From positions 1 through 64,000 of the forward strand of contig NZ_JAPMOU010000003.1 in NCBI RefSeq assembly GCF_028858535.1: DNA of 64,000 bases, in the 5' to 3' direction. Below the pieces are notes generated by a model that saw only the letters and a list, made by a program, of their open reading frames with translations, had not been told where the DNA came from and did no database searches. Below, piece by piece: positions 16,949-25,852 of the stretch. Each line of letters starts with the position of its first letter. Within the stretch, counting starts at the first letter, position 1. The position numbers and the translations under genes were made by a program. The stretch is from Spartinivicinus poritis. GTDB lineage: Bacteria > Pseudomonadota > Gammaproteobacteria > Pseudomonadales > Zooshikellaceae.

Positions 16949-18255
16949 TAAAATACATGCCCCACTGATGCAGGTAGTTTAATCGCATTATTATTGGGCT
17001 TTCTGCTAATCTTCCGTTCAAATGTATTAGGTAGCCGAACTGACTCAACCCAGCTATCCTGATAAGACTGCTGTGATAAGTCATATACTTCTGGAGTTAC
17101 AATAACAATCAGCTCTCTAGCTGTTTGACTTTCCTTTTTTTGCTCAAACAAGCTACTGAGTAAAGGCACCCCTTCTAATCTAGGCACATTATTTCTCTCA
17201 ATCTCTTTTTGTTTATAAAATAATCCACCGATAGCAAAGCTTTGACCTGATAGTAGTTCAGTAGTTGAGGTTACCCTTCTTACATTATATCCCGGTAAGA
17301 CTGTTTGCCCATTATTATAAGTCACTTGACTTTGGTTGCTCACTTCTGCATGAAAACTGACGTGGATTCGATTACTTGGAAGCAATTTTGGAGTAAAGTC
17401 TAAAATAATACCATGAGATTTATAGTTAACATTTGAAAAGCCATCCTGATTAATAATTGGAATAGGTGTTTCACCTCCTACCAGAATTTTGGCTTCTTGC
17501 CCACTAAGTGTAGTTAAACTAGGTTCAGAAACAATGGATACCAATCCTTTTTGATGTAGTACATTGATGATTGATGAAATATCTGTTTTTGAAGTATTAA
17601 AACCTATAGAACTCGTAAAGCTGCCAGCATCTACAACATTATTAGCATTAAAAAAACGTAATGCATTACCAATAGCGAGAGTATAATTACCTAGTCTAAA
17701 AAGTGAACGCCAATTCGTGCCAAATACTTTACTTAAGTCTTCTTTGACTTCTACTATTTTTAATTTCAGGTTAATTTGTAAGTTATTTTCAACCTGAGTC
17801 TTGTCAACCAGATTAATTGTTTTAGGTATTATCGATTGAATTCTATTAATCGCTTGCTGTTGATCAGCCTGAGTTTTGAAGCTACCTTCCACAACCAAAT
17901 TAGCATTATTTATCTTAATTTTAAGCTCATTGTCTATTATTGTATCGTTGATTAAATATTTTAGCTTATTTACATCATAGTACACTTCAACGTGCTTTCG
18001 CCAATATTCATTACCATCAATATCAACCGCTATCACGTCTGTATTACCAATCCCCACAGGAATCAAATAAAAGGTACTATCACTAATTTGTTTCAGTTTT
18101 GCTACACTATCCGACTGAACAAATAAAGTTTTTACCTGGCTATTAACTGAAAGCGTAAATCCTCTATCAAGTGAAAGATAAATTTTATCCACTTTCGCAT
18201 AAGTGTTTGTGACAAGTACTATATGTAATAGTATTAATATTATTATCTTATTCAT
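16948..18255 (-). CDS. sctC2: T3SS secretin pore half, CpaC/RhcC2-like (SctC C-terminal part)
   Basis: The start at ATG 18255 gives MNKIIILILLHIVLVTNTYA, a good signal peptide; the TTG/ATG five codons earlier lies inside sctU. Two pilus-secretin-type N domains come first, including a BON-like segment (LKIKINNANLVVEGSFKT). The secretin family domain follows: LKLKIVEVKEDLSKVFGTNW, SLTTLSGQEAKILVGGETPIP, SFAIGGLFYKQ, VPRLEGVPLLSSLFEQK and ELIVIVTPEVY. This layout is that of Tad/CpaC secretins rather than the YscC group. With the separate N0-N1 protein at 13145-13693 it reproduces the split secretin of rhizobial T3SSs. It forms the outer-membrane channel. Confidence 0.9.
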   Translation of the reverse strand: MNKIIILILLHIVLVTNTYAKVDKIYLSLDRGFTLSVNSQVKTLFVQSDSVAKLKQISDSTFYLIPVGIGNTDVIAVDIDGNEYWRKHVEVYYDVNKLKYLINDTIIDNELKIKINNANLVVEGSFKTQADQQQAINRIQSIIPKTINLVDKTQVENNLQINLKLKIVEVKEDLSKVFGTNWRSLFRLGNYTLAIGNALRFFNANNVVDAGSFTSSIGFNTSKTDISSIINVLHQKGLVSIVSEPSLTTLSGQEAKILVGGETPIPIINQDGFSNVNYKSHGIILDFTPKLLPSNRIHVSFHAEVSNQSQVTYNNGQTVLPGYNVRRVTSTTELLSGQSFAIGGLFYKQKEIERNNVPRLEGVPLLSSLFEQKKESQTARELIVIVTPEVYDLSQQSYQDSWVESVRLPNTFERKISRKPNNNAIKLPASVGHVF

Positions 18256-19267
18256 TATAGCCAACCACACTGGTTAAATACGATATAGGTATTGGTTCGC
18301 CTACTTTTAGATTATCAAATAATTCTTGAGCAATCTTTGCGTTATTTACAATTTTCATGTTTTTATTTCTTCCATAAGACAACATGTTTTGCATACTGGA
18401 CTTATCTGCTTTACCGACAATCACAGGCACCTTATCCTCTTTAACAGATAACGCAACCGCAACCCCACTATTATCAGTAATAACAAAATTTGCACTACTT
18501 AACCCAACAATTTCACCATAGTTAAGTAACTCATTACTTTGTCGTCTAATTTCAGATTTAACCTCTGGATTACCTTGGGTATCTTTGGTTTCTTGTTTTA
18601 GCTCATATTGAGACATTTTCATTTCTTTTAGGAACAACTTTTTCTGAACAAGCAGGTCTATTATCATATAAAAAGCTAACATCAAAACAATAGCAATAAT
18701 GATTTCTTTTAGAGACTCTTGCAACAAATACCAAAAACAATTTTTACCACAATCAATTATATTAAGTGCATCATTAATATACTTCATGATAATATAGGTA
18801 ACTATACCTGCCACCAACATGGTTTTGATCAAATTAAATAAAAATTCAATTAAATTCTTCTTTTTAAATATATTTTTTAAATTATCTACTGGATTTATTT
18901 TTTTAATTTTAGGCTTTAATGGCTCAAACGAAAAAACAAACCCTGAAAAACCTAAACTTATCACCAAATTAATCAGTATAATCAACACATATAAAGGAAG
19001 TATAAACCCCCAAAATATATCAGACAATACAACAAGAAATGACTCACTTTTTATTAAAAAACCATATTTTGCATCTGCAGCTATATTTATAAACTCAGTA
19101 AGTTTTTCATTCAAGCTTGCATAAAATATAAACACATAAATAAGCAAGCAGCTAATAATAACGAAGTTAGAAACCTCTTTGCTTTTTGGAATTTGACCTT
19201 TCTCTCTTGCTTTATCTAGCTTATGATCGGTCGCTTCAAATGACTTTTCTTGGCTATCATCACTCAT
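18248..19267 (-). CDS. sctU: T3SS switch protein SctU with non-canonical cleavage motif
   Basis: The 339-residue FlhB/YscU-family protein has an N-terminal EKSFEATDHKLDKAREKGQIPKS signature, four membrane segments and a cytoplasmic domain. The NPTH autocleavage motif of the family should follow the ANFVIT strand. Here residues 265-268 are DNSG (18464-18475), so the Asn-Pro peptide bond is absent and canonical self-cleavage cannot occur. The surrounding strand order (VAVALSVKEDKVPVIVGK) is intact and the gene is uninterrupted. In other systems NPTH cleavage governs the switch from early to late substrates. It overlaps sctT by ATGA and sctC2 by eight bases. Confidence 0.95.
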   Translation of the reverse strand: MSDDSQEKSFEATDHKLDKAREKGQIPKSKEVSNFVIISCLLIYVFIFYASLNEKLTEFINIAADAKYGFLIKSESFLVVLSDIFWGFILPLYVLIILINLVISLGFSGFVFSFEPLKPKIKKINPVDNLKNIFKKKNLIEFLFNLIKTMLVAGIVTYIIMKYINDALNIIDCGKNCFWYLLQESLKEIIIAIVLMLAFYMIIDLLVQKKLFLKEMKMSQYELKQETKDTQGNPEVKSEIRRQSNELLNYGEIVGLSSANFVITDNSGVAVALSVKEDKVPVIVGKADKSSMQNMLSYGRNKNMKIVNNAKIAQELFDNLKVGEPIPISYLTSVVGYNE

Positions 19268-20049
19268 CTTATTATTCTTTCAAATTGTAATACATAGCAT
19301 TCAAAACAGAAGTAATCACTAACCTCCATTTTCCCAACTAACAATATTAAAAACGCAGATATTAGAAGTGCTTTAATTGGCATAACAAGCATAGTTGGAT
19401 TTAATTGTGGTAGTTGTTTTGCTAAAACTAGTGTACCTAAATCCACAAGTATAGAGATTATAATAACAGGTGAGATGATAAACAAAGCTTTTGAAAATAG
19501 CTCATTTAAAATATTCAACATAGCATTAACATCATCCAAGTCATATTTTGGGAACATCACATGTATTGGCCATGTTTTATATGTTAAAATACTATACTTT
19601 ATGAATTCATCAAAATAGCCTGATGAAAACATAATAATTACTGACATATAACCAACCAGGGCTCCTGTTGGTGTTCCTTCTCCACCAGATAGAAAACTTC
19701 CACTATATGGAAGCTGAGCACCTTTAAAAGCATCCATTAAAGCTCCGGATAGTGAAAACACATGAAAAGGCATATTAAAAATAATTCCAATAATTATTCC
19801 CACACCCACTTCTTTAAAAATTATCATAAAAATTAAAAGAGAGTTCCCGCTTAAATCAACATGCTTTATACTCATATTATAACTTAGCGGTAACACCATC
19901 AAAGCCAACGCAGCAACTATCCCTATTTTTATCACTCTAGGTATAACACTGTTATTTGTGTAGTGAAGCCCCATAAATATTCCAGCCATTCTGGGCATTA
20001 CTGCTATCAACGCATACACTACATTTTGATATTCAACCAAATTATTCAT
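19264..20049 (-). CDS. sctT: T3SS export apparatus protein SctT
   Basis: The 261-residue membrane protein of the FliR/YscT/HrcT family has about six hydrophobic helices. It carries the conserved-type segments MPRMAGIFMGLHY near the start, EVGVGIIIGIIFNMPFHVFSLSGALMD in the middle and PQLNPTMLVMPIKALL near the end. With SctR and SctS it builds the export gate complex at the inner membrane. It follows sctS directly with no gap. Confidence 0.95.
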   Translation of the reverse strand: MNNLVEYQNVVYALIAVMPRMAGIFMGLHYTNNSVIPRVIKIGIVAALALMVLPLSYNMSIKHVDLSGNSLLIFMIIFKEVGVGIIIGIIFNMPFHVFSLSGALMDAFKGAQLPYSGSFLSGGEGTPTGALVGYMSVIIMFSSGYFDEFIKYSILTYKTWPIHVMFPKYDLDDVNAMLNILNELFSKALFIISPVIIISILVDLGTLVLAKQLPQLNPTMLVMPIKALLISAFLILLVGKMEVSDYFCFECYVLQFERIIR

Positions 20050-20313
20050 TCATTGATTTTTTATAATTTCAAAAATTTGATCTGTATAATTTGTTATATA
20101 TGTAGATGACCATCCTAACGAGGCCATTAATACTATAGATATAGTAATTATTTTTACACTCATTGCTAGAGTTTGTTCTTGTATTTGAGTTAAAGCTTGT
20201 AATATAGCAATAATTAACGAGGCTAGTGTAGCAACTAATATTGGTGGAAATGATATAAGTAAGACTAACCATAGGCCCTCAACAACAATAAATCTTATTA
20301 AGTCACTTTCCAT
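20050..20313 (-). CDS. sctS: T3SS export apparatus protein SctS
   Basis: The 87-residue protein has two membrane helices (LWLVLLISFPPILVATLASLIIAILQAL and IITISIVLMASLGW) around the conserved TQIQEQTLAM loop of the FliQ/YscS/HrcS family. Four copies are expected in the R5S4T1 gate. It lies ten bases after sctR in the usual R-S-T-U order. Confidence 0.96.
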   Translation of the reverse strand: MESDLIRFIVVEGLWLVLLISFPPILVATLASLIIAILQALTQIQEQTLAMSVKIITISIVLMASLGWSSTYITNYTDQIFEIIKNQ

Positions 20314-20323
20314 ACAAAACCTA

Positions 20324-20971
20324 CTAAATAGTATAAGTAAGTAATAAACTTTCTATTAAGATCGTCCAACCATCAACAGATACAAATAGCAGAAGCTTTA
20401 TTGGTAATGATATTAATGATGGAGACATCATCATCGACCCCATAGCAAGTAATATATTAGTAACAACCAAGTCTATTATTAAAAAAGGTAAAAAAATCAA
20501 AAAACCAATTTCAAATGCTTTTTTAAGTTCAGAAATAACAAATGCAGGGACTACTATCAGAATTGAGTTTTGTTTAATATTGGACTTAAATTCTTTTGGC
20601 CAAACTTCTTCACTTATAGCAACAAACATTTCTTTTGCTTCATTAGATGCATACTTTTCTAAGTGTTCTCTTATTGGCTTCGTGCTTTTATCAACAACGA
20701 CATACCAATCTGTAATTTTTTTATTAAAAAAATTACCTTCCTTTTCAATAATTTTAAATGTTGCATCAAATACTGGAGCCATGAGAAATATACTTAAAAC
20801 CAAAGCAACCCCCATAAGAAGCATAGCGGGAGGAGTTTGCTGTAATCCTAATGCATTTCGAAGCAACATGAAAACAATACTTATTTTTGTAAATGCTGTC
20901 GTCATTACAACAATTAGGGGTAATAGTGATACGAAAAACCCAACAATAATTACTGGTATTGCTTCTTGCAT
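20324..20971 (-). CDS. sctR: T3SS export apparatus protein SctR
   Basis: The 215-residue FliP/YscR/HrcR-family protein shows the diagnostic TTAFTKISIVFMLLRNALGLQQTPP segment, an internal periplasmic-type loop, and the C-terminal EIGFLIFLPFLIIDLVVTNIL and LPIKLLLFVSVDGW helices. It is the core of the inner-membrane export gate. Confidence 0.97.
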   Translation of the reverse strand: MQEAIPVIIVGFFVSLLPLIVVMTTAFTKISIVFMLLRNALGLQQTPPAMLLMGVALVLSIFLMAPVFDATFKIIEKEGNFFNKKITDWYVVVDKSTKPIREHLEKYASNEAKEMFVAISEEVWPKEFKSNIKQNSILIVVPAFVISELKKAFEIGFLIFLPFLIIDLVVTNILLAMGSMMMSPSLISLPIKLLLFVSVDGWTILIESLLLTYTI

Positions 20972-20986
20972 AATTCTATACTTTTA

Positions 20987-21886
20987 TTAACATAGATTAG
21001 TTATTTTTACACCGTAATGATCTTCAATTGCTACTAATTTACCTTGACCAAACCTATAACCATTTACATAAATATCTATACTTTCGCTAAGTTGCTTTTC
21101 AAGCTTTATATATTGATTATCATTAAAGCCCGATAAATCATCTACATTGAGTGTTAACTCATCAATAACAAATGATATTTTTGCTTTTAAATTGCTCATT
21201 TGGATTTTTGTACTCATATCTGTATACCAATTATCATTCAACTTATAAGTGTAGTTATCTTGGTTGATCACTAGTTTAGTAAACAGGTTATTTTGCGGCT
21301 CCCAAAGCCTCAGCTCACTATCCGCTGTATCTAATAAAATAACATCCCCTTGACTAAGCGACTTTATTGATTCAATTTCTCCATATAACCTATATTTTTC
21401 TACTAAACATTTAAAATTGATTTTGTTGATATTTTCTTGGTCAAGATACTTTAGCCACTTTCCACAACTAATTTTTATGTATCCATTTTTTAATTGTTTA
21501 ACTTTCAACCACATCCAATCTGTTATTTTTGGTTGTTTCAATATACCTATATAGTGCAAATCGCTTACTTTAATATGTTTGCCAATATCAACCACTAAGC
21601 TTTCAACAAATATTTTCTTTAGCTTATCGTTTAAATATTCAATACCTGTATATATTTTCTTGTTAATCAGGTACTCATTCACTAATTCCACATTTACAGC
21701 CATTATTAACAAGTTACTTTTATATGACAGCTGCAAATAGATATATTTAATTTTTTTAACTTCAGTTTCAATTATTTCGATAGGACAAATTGATCTATTT
21801 ATAAACTGATAGCCTTTATTAACTAAGTTGTGCTTTGCACACTCTCTTGTGTTTTTTTTAGGCAAAAGGAGTTTCTTGATTTTCAT
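20987..21886 (-). CDS. sctQ: T3SS C-ring/sorting platform protein SctQ
   Basis: The 299-residue protein is weakly conserved over most of its length but ends in a SpoA (FliN/HrcQ) domain. The sequence KLEKQLSESIDIYVNGYRFGQGKLVAIEDHYGVKI matches the family pattern of a ring-forming domain that follows LDVxVELG-type strands. Unlike the Pseudomonas Hrp1 system, SctQ is not split into HrcQA and HrcQB. It overlaps the end of sctO and precedes sctR. It forms the cytoplasmic platform with SctK and SctL. Confidence 0.85.
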   Translation of the reverse strand: MKIKKLLLPKKNTRECAKHNLVNKGYQFINRSICPIEIIETEVKKIKYIYLQLSYKSNLLIMAVNVELVNEYLINKKIYTGIEYLNDKLKKIFVESLVVDIGKHIKVSDLHYIGILKQPKITDWMWLKVKQLKNGYIKISCGKWLKYLDQENINKINFKCLVEKYRLYGEIESIKSLSQGDVILLDTADSELRLWEPQNNLFTKLVINQDNYTYKLNDNWYTDMSTKIQMSNLKAKISFVIDELTLNVDDLSGFNDNQYIKLEKQLSESIDIYVNGYRFGQGKLVAIEDHYGVKITNLC

Positions 21887-22277
21887 AAATCAATTCATAT
21901 TTATATATTTTTCGACTAACAGCTATTTTTTTTTGTTTAACATCGGCTAACTCTTTATTTTTTTCATCGAGCCTTTGTTGCAACTTGTTTATTTGGTGAG
22001 AACTATTATTTATTTTATTGTTAAGATATCTGATATTTAATTTATTTTTTTTTATTTCCTCAATAGAGGTTGCTTTGTCTATACTCTTAATGCATTGCTT
22101 GACTTCACTATAAAACTTTTGTTGCTCCTGTTCTTGAATGGATATCTCATTTTTTAGTGTGGATATTTTTTTTTCAATATTTTGTATCGTTTGACAAAGC
22201 ATTAGTTCTTTATGACGATAGACATCAAGGAGGGATTGGATGGTTTTAGCTATTGTTGGCCAAGTCGAGTAAGCCAT
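21858..22277 (-). CDS. sctO: T3SS ATPase stalk protein SctO (HrpB7/HrpO-like)
   Basis: The 139-residue, almost wholly coiled-coil protein (TIQNIEKKISTLKNEISIQEQEQ, NNSSHQINKLQQRLDEKNKELADVKQ) lies immediately after the ATPase gene and overlaps it. Position, length and heptad character identify the FliJ/YscO/HrpB7-like central stalk. Sequence conservation in this family is low, so the call rests on context. Confidence 0.8.
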   Translation of the reverse strand: MAYSTWPTIAKTIQSLLDVYRHKELMLCQTIQNIEKKISTLKNEISIQEQEQQKFYSEVKQCIKSIDKATSIEEIKKNKLNIRYLNNKINNSSHQINKLQQRLDEKNKELADVKQKKIAVSRKIYKYELIYENQETPFA

Positions 22278-23569
22278 TGCATGGTTTCTTCTATATCATT
22301 TTTATCAGATAAGCCTTGCTGCAAAAATTGATTAATCGCTTCTTGATTAGCAAGTGCTTGATCTAACTTAAGATCATTGCCAGCCGTATATTCACCAACA
22401 CGTATAATAAATTGATTTTCTTTTACCAAACTAAGTTGGCTCGTTATTGTGTTTGCTAAGTTAATTTGTTGCTGATTGACTAATTGAACCATTAATCGAC
22501 TCTTACTCTTCAGCACATCAATAGCAGGATAATGACCTTTTTCGGCCAACTGTCTCGATAAAATCAGATGACCATCTAAAAGCGAGCGAGCCTCGTCAGC
22601 AACAGGCTCATCAGGATTATCTCCTTCCATTAGTACTGTATAAAAAGCTGTGATGCTGCCTTTGTTGGTTTTACCTGGCCGCTCGACCAATTGAGCCATG
22701 CGCAAAAATACAGAAGGCGGATATCCGCCTCGGGCAGGAGGTTCTCCTGCCATTAACCCCAACATTCGTTGGGCTCTCGCATAACGGGTCAAGCTATCAA
22801 ATAACAGCAACACTTTTAGCCCCTGGTCACGATAGTGCTCAGCTAACCGGGTGGCAGAGTTAGCCGCTTTAACCTGTTCTAAGGGTGTTTTATCTGAAGT
22901 AGCACAGACAATAATAGTACGATTGATTCGCCCTGTTTCTTTGACCAATCTCACAAACTCTTTTACTTCCCTACCCCGCTCACCAATTAAGGCAATAATG
23001 ACTAGATCTACTTTGGCATGAGCAATCATCATCGCAAGTAAGGTTGATTTACCTACACCTGCCGCAGCAAAAATGCCTAAGCGTTGACCTACACCACAAG
23101 TGTTTAAACCATCAATGGCACGTATGCCAGTTTCAAACGTTTCATCAATTTCCTGACGATCCCAAGGTGATGGCGGTTTTGCTTCAATATTGACCATCAC
23201 AGGTTGCTGATGCTGTAGATGAATACAGTTTAGCGCTTCACCTCGGTAATTAACCACTTTGCCAAACAGCGCTGATGATACTTGTAGTGTTAAACCCTGT
23301 TCTAACTTAACTACTTGAGCACTTAAACTCAGTTGAGAAATGTGATCTGTTGGCGCCAACACAGACTTATTTTGTTCAACAGAAATCACTTCAGCAAAAA
23401 AAACGTTTTGATTAAAGTGATCAATTATTTTACAAAGCTCACCTAATTTTAGATCAACCAACCCAGTTTCAATGGTGGTTTGAGACACTTTAGTAACAGC
23501 ACCCGCTTGGCTATAGGGAGTCAGCCGGTCCAGCTCAGTGAGCACTTGTAAAAAATAGTTTTCTAACAT
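22250..23569 (-). CDS. sctN: T3SS ATPase SctN (HrcN/RhcN type)
   Basis: The 439-residue F1-beta-like ATPase has Walker A AAAGVGKST at 168-176, the following [17 protein letters not shown], a Walker B region LLLFDSLTRYARAQR and the GEPPARGGYPPSVF arch typical of FliI/YscN/HrcN enzymes. It hexamerises at the gate, unfolds substrates and strips chaperones. It lies between sctL and sctO, as in Hrp2 clusters. It is clearly distinct from the Ysc-like SctN beginning at 63287. Confidence 0.97.
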   Translation of the reverse strand: MLENYFLQVLTELDRLTPYSQAGAVTKVSQTTIETGLVDLKLGELCKIIDHFNQNVFFAEVISVEQNKSVLAPTDHISQLSLSAQVVKLEQGLTLQVSSALFGKVVNYRGEALNCIHLQHQQPVMVNIEAKPPSPWDRQEIDETFETGIRAIDGLNTCGVGQRLGIFAAAGVGKSTLLAMMIAHAKVDLVIIALIGERGREVKEFVRLVKETGRINRTIIVCATSDKTPLEQVKAANSATRLAEHYRDQGLKVLLLFDSLTRYARAQRMLGLMAGEPPARGGYPPSVFLRMAQLVERPGKTNKGSITAFYTVLMEGDNPDEPVADEARSLLDGHLILSRQLAEKGHYPAIDVLKSKSRLMVQLVNQQQINLANTITSQLSLVKENQFIIRVGEYTAGNDLKLDQALANQEAINQFLQQGLSDKNDIEETMQWLTRLGQQ

Positions 23570-23578
23570 AATAAAAAT

Positions 23579-24199
23579 TCAAGTACTAACTTCTTTACTC
23601 AGTTTCTGTTTGGCTCGGTCTAATACTTGGTTTAATAGTTGAGTTTGAGAAGTATTATCAGCAACAATTGTCATGTCTTTGGTCTGAATGACAAATTCAT
23701 TCAATTTTAGATTGATATCAGTCTTAAAGAATAAGACTTTACAGAGAGGATTTTCACTACATTGTAAGTTAGCTTTAGCTTCAGCCAGAATATCCGGGTG
23801 AATGATAATAGCCACCTCATTTGCCCTGAGTAAATTAGTCAATTCATCATGTAGTACCTTATTAATCCTGGCAGATACCTCAAGCGTGCCAATCATTTTT
23901 TGATGTAATTGCTTTATCAAATCATCAAAAAAAGGAATAGCCGAAGTAATCAATGATTGCTTCACTAGCTTGTTAGTCAACATTTCATTTACCACATGCT
24001 CATAAGCGTGGGCATAAGCATCATAGTAAGCTTGTTGTTTCAGATGTTGTGTTTGTTCTTGTGCTTCTGCTATCAGCTGTTGTGCTTGAGTCCTAGCCTG
24101 TTCAATTTTATTATCTAATTCAGACTTTATTTTATCGGCAATCTGCTGTGAAGCAATAATTTTAACATGCTCATTGTTCTTTATTACTTGTAAACTCAT
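23579..24199 (-). CDS. sctL: T3SS stator protein SctL (HrpB5/HrpE/NolV-like)
   Basis: The 206-residue protein begins with a strand-helix and a long polar coiled-coil helix (NKIEQARTQAQQLIAEAQEQTQHLKQQAY). A globular C-terminal V-ATPase-E/FliH-like domain follows (VAIIIHPDILAEAKANLQ, FVIQTKDMTIVADNTSQ). Its ATG overlaps the sctK stop by four bases. It anchors the ATPase to the C-ring. Confidence 0.88.
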   Translation of the reverse strand: MSLQVIKNNEHVKIIASQQIADKIKSELDNKIEQARTQAQQLIAEAQEQTQHLKQQAYYDAYAHAYEHVVNEMLTNKLVKQSLITSAIPFFDDLIKQLHQKMIGTLEVSARINKVLHDELTNLLRANEVAIIIHPDILAEAKANLQCSENPLCKVLFFKTDINLKLNEFVIQTKDMTIVADNTSQTQLLNQVLDRAKQKLSKEVST

Positions 24200-24810
24200 T
24201 GCCTCTCCACTGCCCAGTATAAGTTGTCAAAATATTGGCTTTGGTTACCAAAGCTCGAACATAAATAACGATTAGGTAACTTTAACTTCATACGCGCTGA
24301 TAGAGAGCTGGGTAACATTAATACCCAAGTACTCATCATTTCACATAATGTGCAACTAATATGTTTTCTAAAAGAAAAGTAATCTCTAATCACTTTATTA
24401 ATTTTTTGCTTTGGTGAACTACTAATAATAAGAGATAAATCATCTTCTGAAATGAGCTTATTGAGTGCTATTAATTTACTTCTATCAATAACAGCACAAA
24501 GAGAATTATAGTGACTACGTAAAGCTGCCATATAAAAGGCTTTAACAATAAAGCCTCTTGGCTTCAGAGTCAACTTCAGCTCTGGTTTACTATCAAAGGT
24601 ATAAAAAAACTGATTATTATAAACTGTTTTGTTAATGTAGAGAGACAGGTCTTTTACATATACATCATCGTTTAATAAATGTTTATGTAGGTTTCTATTG
24701 ATTTTATAATACTGACAGGCAAGTTTGGCTAACTCATTGGGGTGAGAGTAGCTAATTGGTCGAAAGTTTAAGTCTATAATATTACTTTCCATGAGCGAAG
24801 TGGTTTTCAT
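24196..24810 (-). CDS. sctK: T3SS sorting-platform protein SctK (HrpB4/NolU-like)
   Basis: This protein of about 204 residues lies between sctJ and sctL, the place of HrpB4/NolU/YscK. It shows the family-like SLSARMKLKLPNRYL near its C-terminus and no membrane segment. ATG 24810 is chosen over a TTG at 24843; ATG 24792 is a further option, since none has a strong ribosome site. It overlaps the end of sctJ. The call rests on order plus that motif. Confidence 0.75.
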   Translation of the reverse strand: MKTTSLMESNIIDLNFRPISYSHPNELAKLACQYYKINRNLHKHLLNDDVYVKDLSLYINKTVYNNQFFYTFDSKPELKLTLKPRGFIVKAFYMAALRSHYNSLCAVIDRSKLIALNKLISEDDLSLIISSSPKQKINKVIRDYFSFRKHISCTLCEMMSTWVLMLPSSLSARMKLKLPNRYLCSSFGNQSQYFDNLYWAVERQ

Positions 24811-25513
24811 ATAATCGAAACCCAAGTAAAGATACACCAACAATTGAGCACATAACTAACAATGTAATTAATAAGTTTATACCTGTATTTGTTCCATTAT
24901 TTTTATCACTTGCTACTACCCCTATACCACTAGTGTTAGTTTCAGCAAGGTAAGGAAATACTGTAACAGCCACATTTTTGTATGTCACCCCAGTGATACT
25001 TTTTGCTACCATTTTCTTTATCTGAGGCACATAGTGGTTAACATTATAGTTAGGCAATGCTTTTATCATTACTGAGGCTGTATTTGGCACTTTAGGTTCT
25101 TTTGAGTAACGTTTCTTTTTGTCATTTATAACAATGTGTACTCTTGCCTCAACCACTCCATCAATCATAGAAATAGTATGACTAAGCTCCTCGCTTAACG
25201 CATATACTGTTCTGTTTTTTTCTTCCGTCTGGCTAGAAATCAATCCATCCTTCTTAAAGACATCCCCAATACTTGCATACTTCTTTTTGGGTAACCCATG
25301 GCGTTTCAATACCATTGATGCTTTTATAAAGTCATCTTTAGCAACAATTACTTTAACCCCTAATTTTTTAGTAGTTACTACTTCAGACTTTATATTATTT
25401 CTAAAAAGTGTTACAGAAACTTCATTTGCTTCTCGTTCGGTAAGCCCAGTTACTAATTCTTTATCACATCCAGATAGCACTATTACTATCAGTAGCATAA
25501 TTAGTCTTTTCAT
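24782..25513 (-). CDS. sctJ: T3SS inner-ring lipoprotein SctJ (HrcJ/YscJ)
   Basis: The 243-residue protein has a lipobox (IVIVLSGC, Cys16) and the YscJ/FliF ring domains: LTEREANEVSVTLFRNNIKSEV, MVLKRHGLPKKKYASIGDVF, ELSHTISMIDGVVEARVHIV and ASVMIKAL. A C-terminal membrane helix lies at about 213-233. It forms the inner-membrane ring with SctD. Confidence 0.97.
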   Translation of the reverse strand: MKRLIMLLIVIVLSGCDKELVTGLTEREANEVSVTLFRNNIKSEVVTTKKLGVKVIVAKDDFIKASMVLKRHGLPKKKYASIGDVFKKDGLISSQTEEKNRTVYALSEELSHTISMIDGVVEARVHIVINDKKKRYSKEPKVPNTASVMIKALPNYNVNHYVPQIKKMVAKSITGVTYKNVAVTVFPYLAETNTSGIGVVASDKNNGTNTGINLLITLLVMCSIVGVSLLGFRLYENHFAHGK

Positions 25514-25836
25514 GATGCGCGTGTTAATTCCATTAGTTTGGTAGGAATATTTGTAGCCACTTGTTTCATAATAGTAAATGTTAAATATTTCAGTGACAAA
25601 CTATATATATGGTTTGCATCTTTTTTGTAACTTTTTAACAAGTCTTGAATAGCTGCTATACTGGATTCGTCATAGTTACCACTTTCAACCATCGTTTTCT
25701 CTATTCTTGCAGCTACTTTCTCGACTTCCCTTACATACTGCTTACCACTATATAAGGAAGTATTATCAAAAATTTGTGAAAATGACTGTTGATTAGCTAT
25801 TTGCGGTGCCATTGCAAAGTTAAATAGTGAGTCCAT
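25510..25836 (-). CDS. sctI: T3SS inner rod protein SctI (HrpB2-like)
   Basis: ATG 25836 follows AAGGGGG at four bases and yields 108 residues; the longer frame begins inside the upstream gene. The C-terminal helix (SIAAIQDLLKSYKKDANHIYSLSLKYLTFTIMKQVATNI) resembles the rod/HrpB2 C-terminus. The gene occupies the hrpB2 slot between the HrpB1-like gene and sctJ, overlapping sctJ by ATGA. It would join the export gate to the needle. Confidence 0.78.
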   Translation of the reverse strand: MDSLFNFAMAPQIANQQSFSQIFDNTSLYSGKQYVREVEKVAARIEKTMVESGNYDESSIAAIQDLLKSYKKDANHIYSLSLKYLTFTIMKQVATNIPTKLMELTRAS

Positions 25837-25852
25837 TAATCCCCCTTTGACT

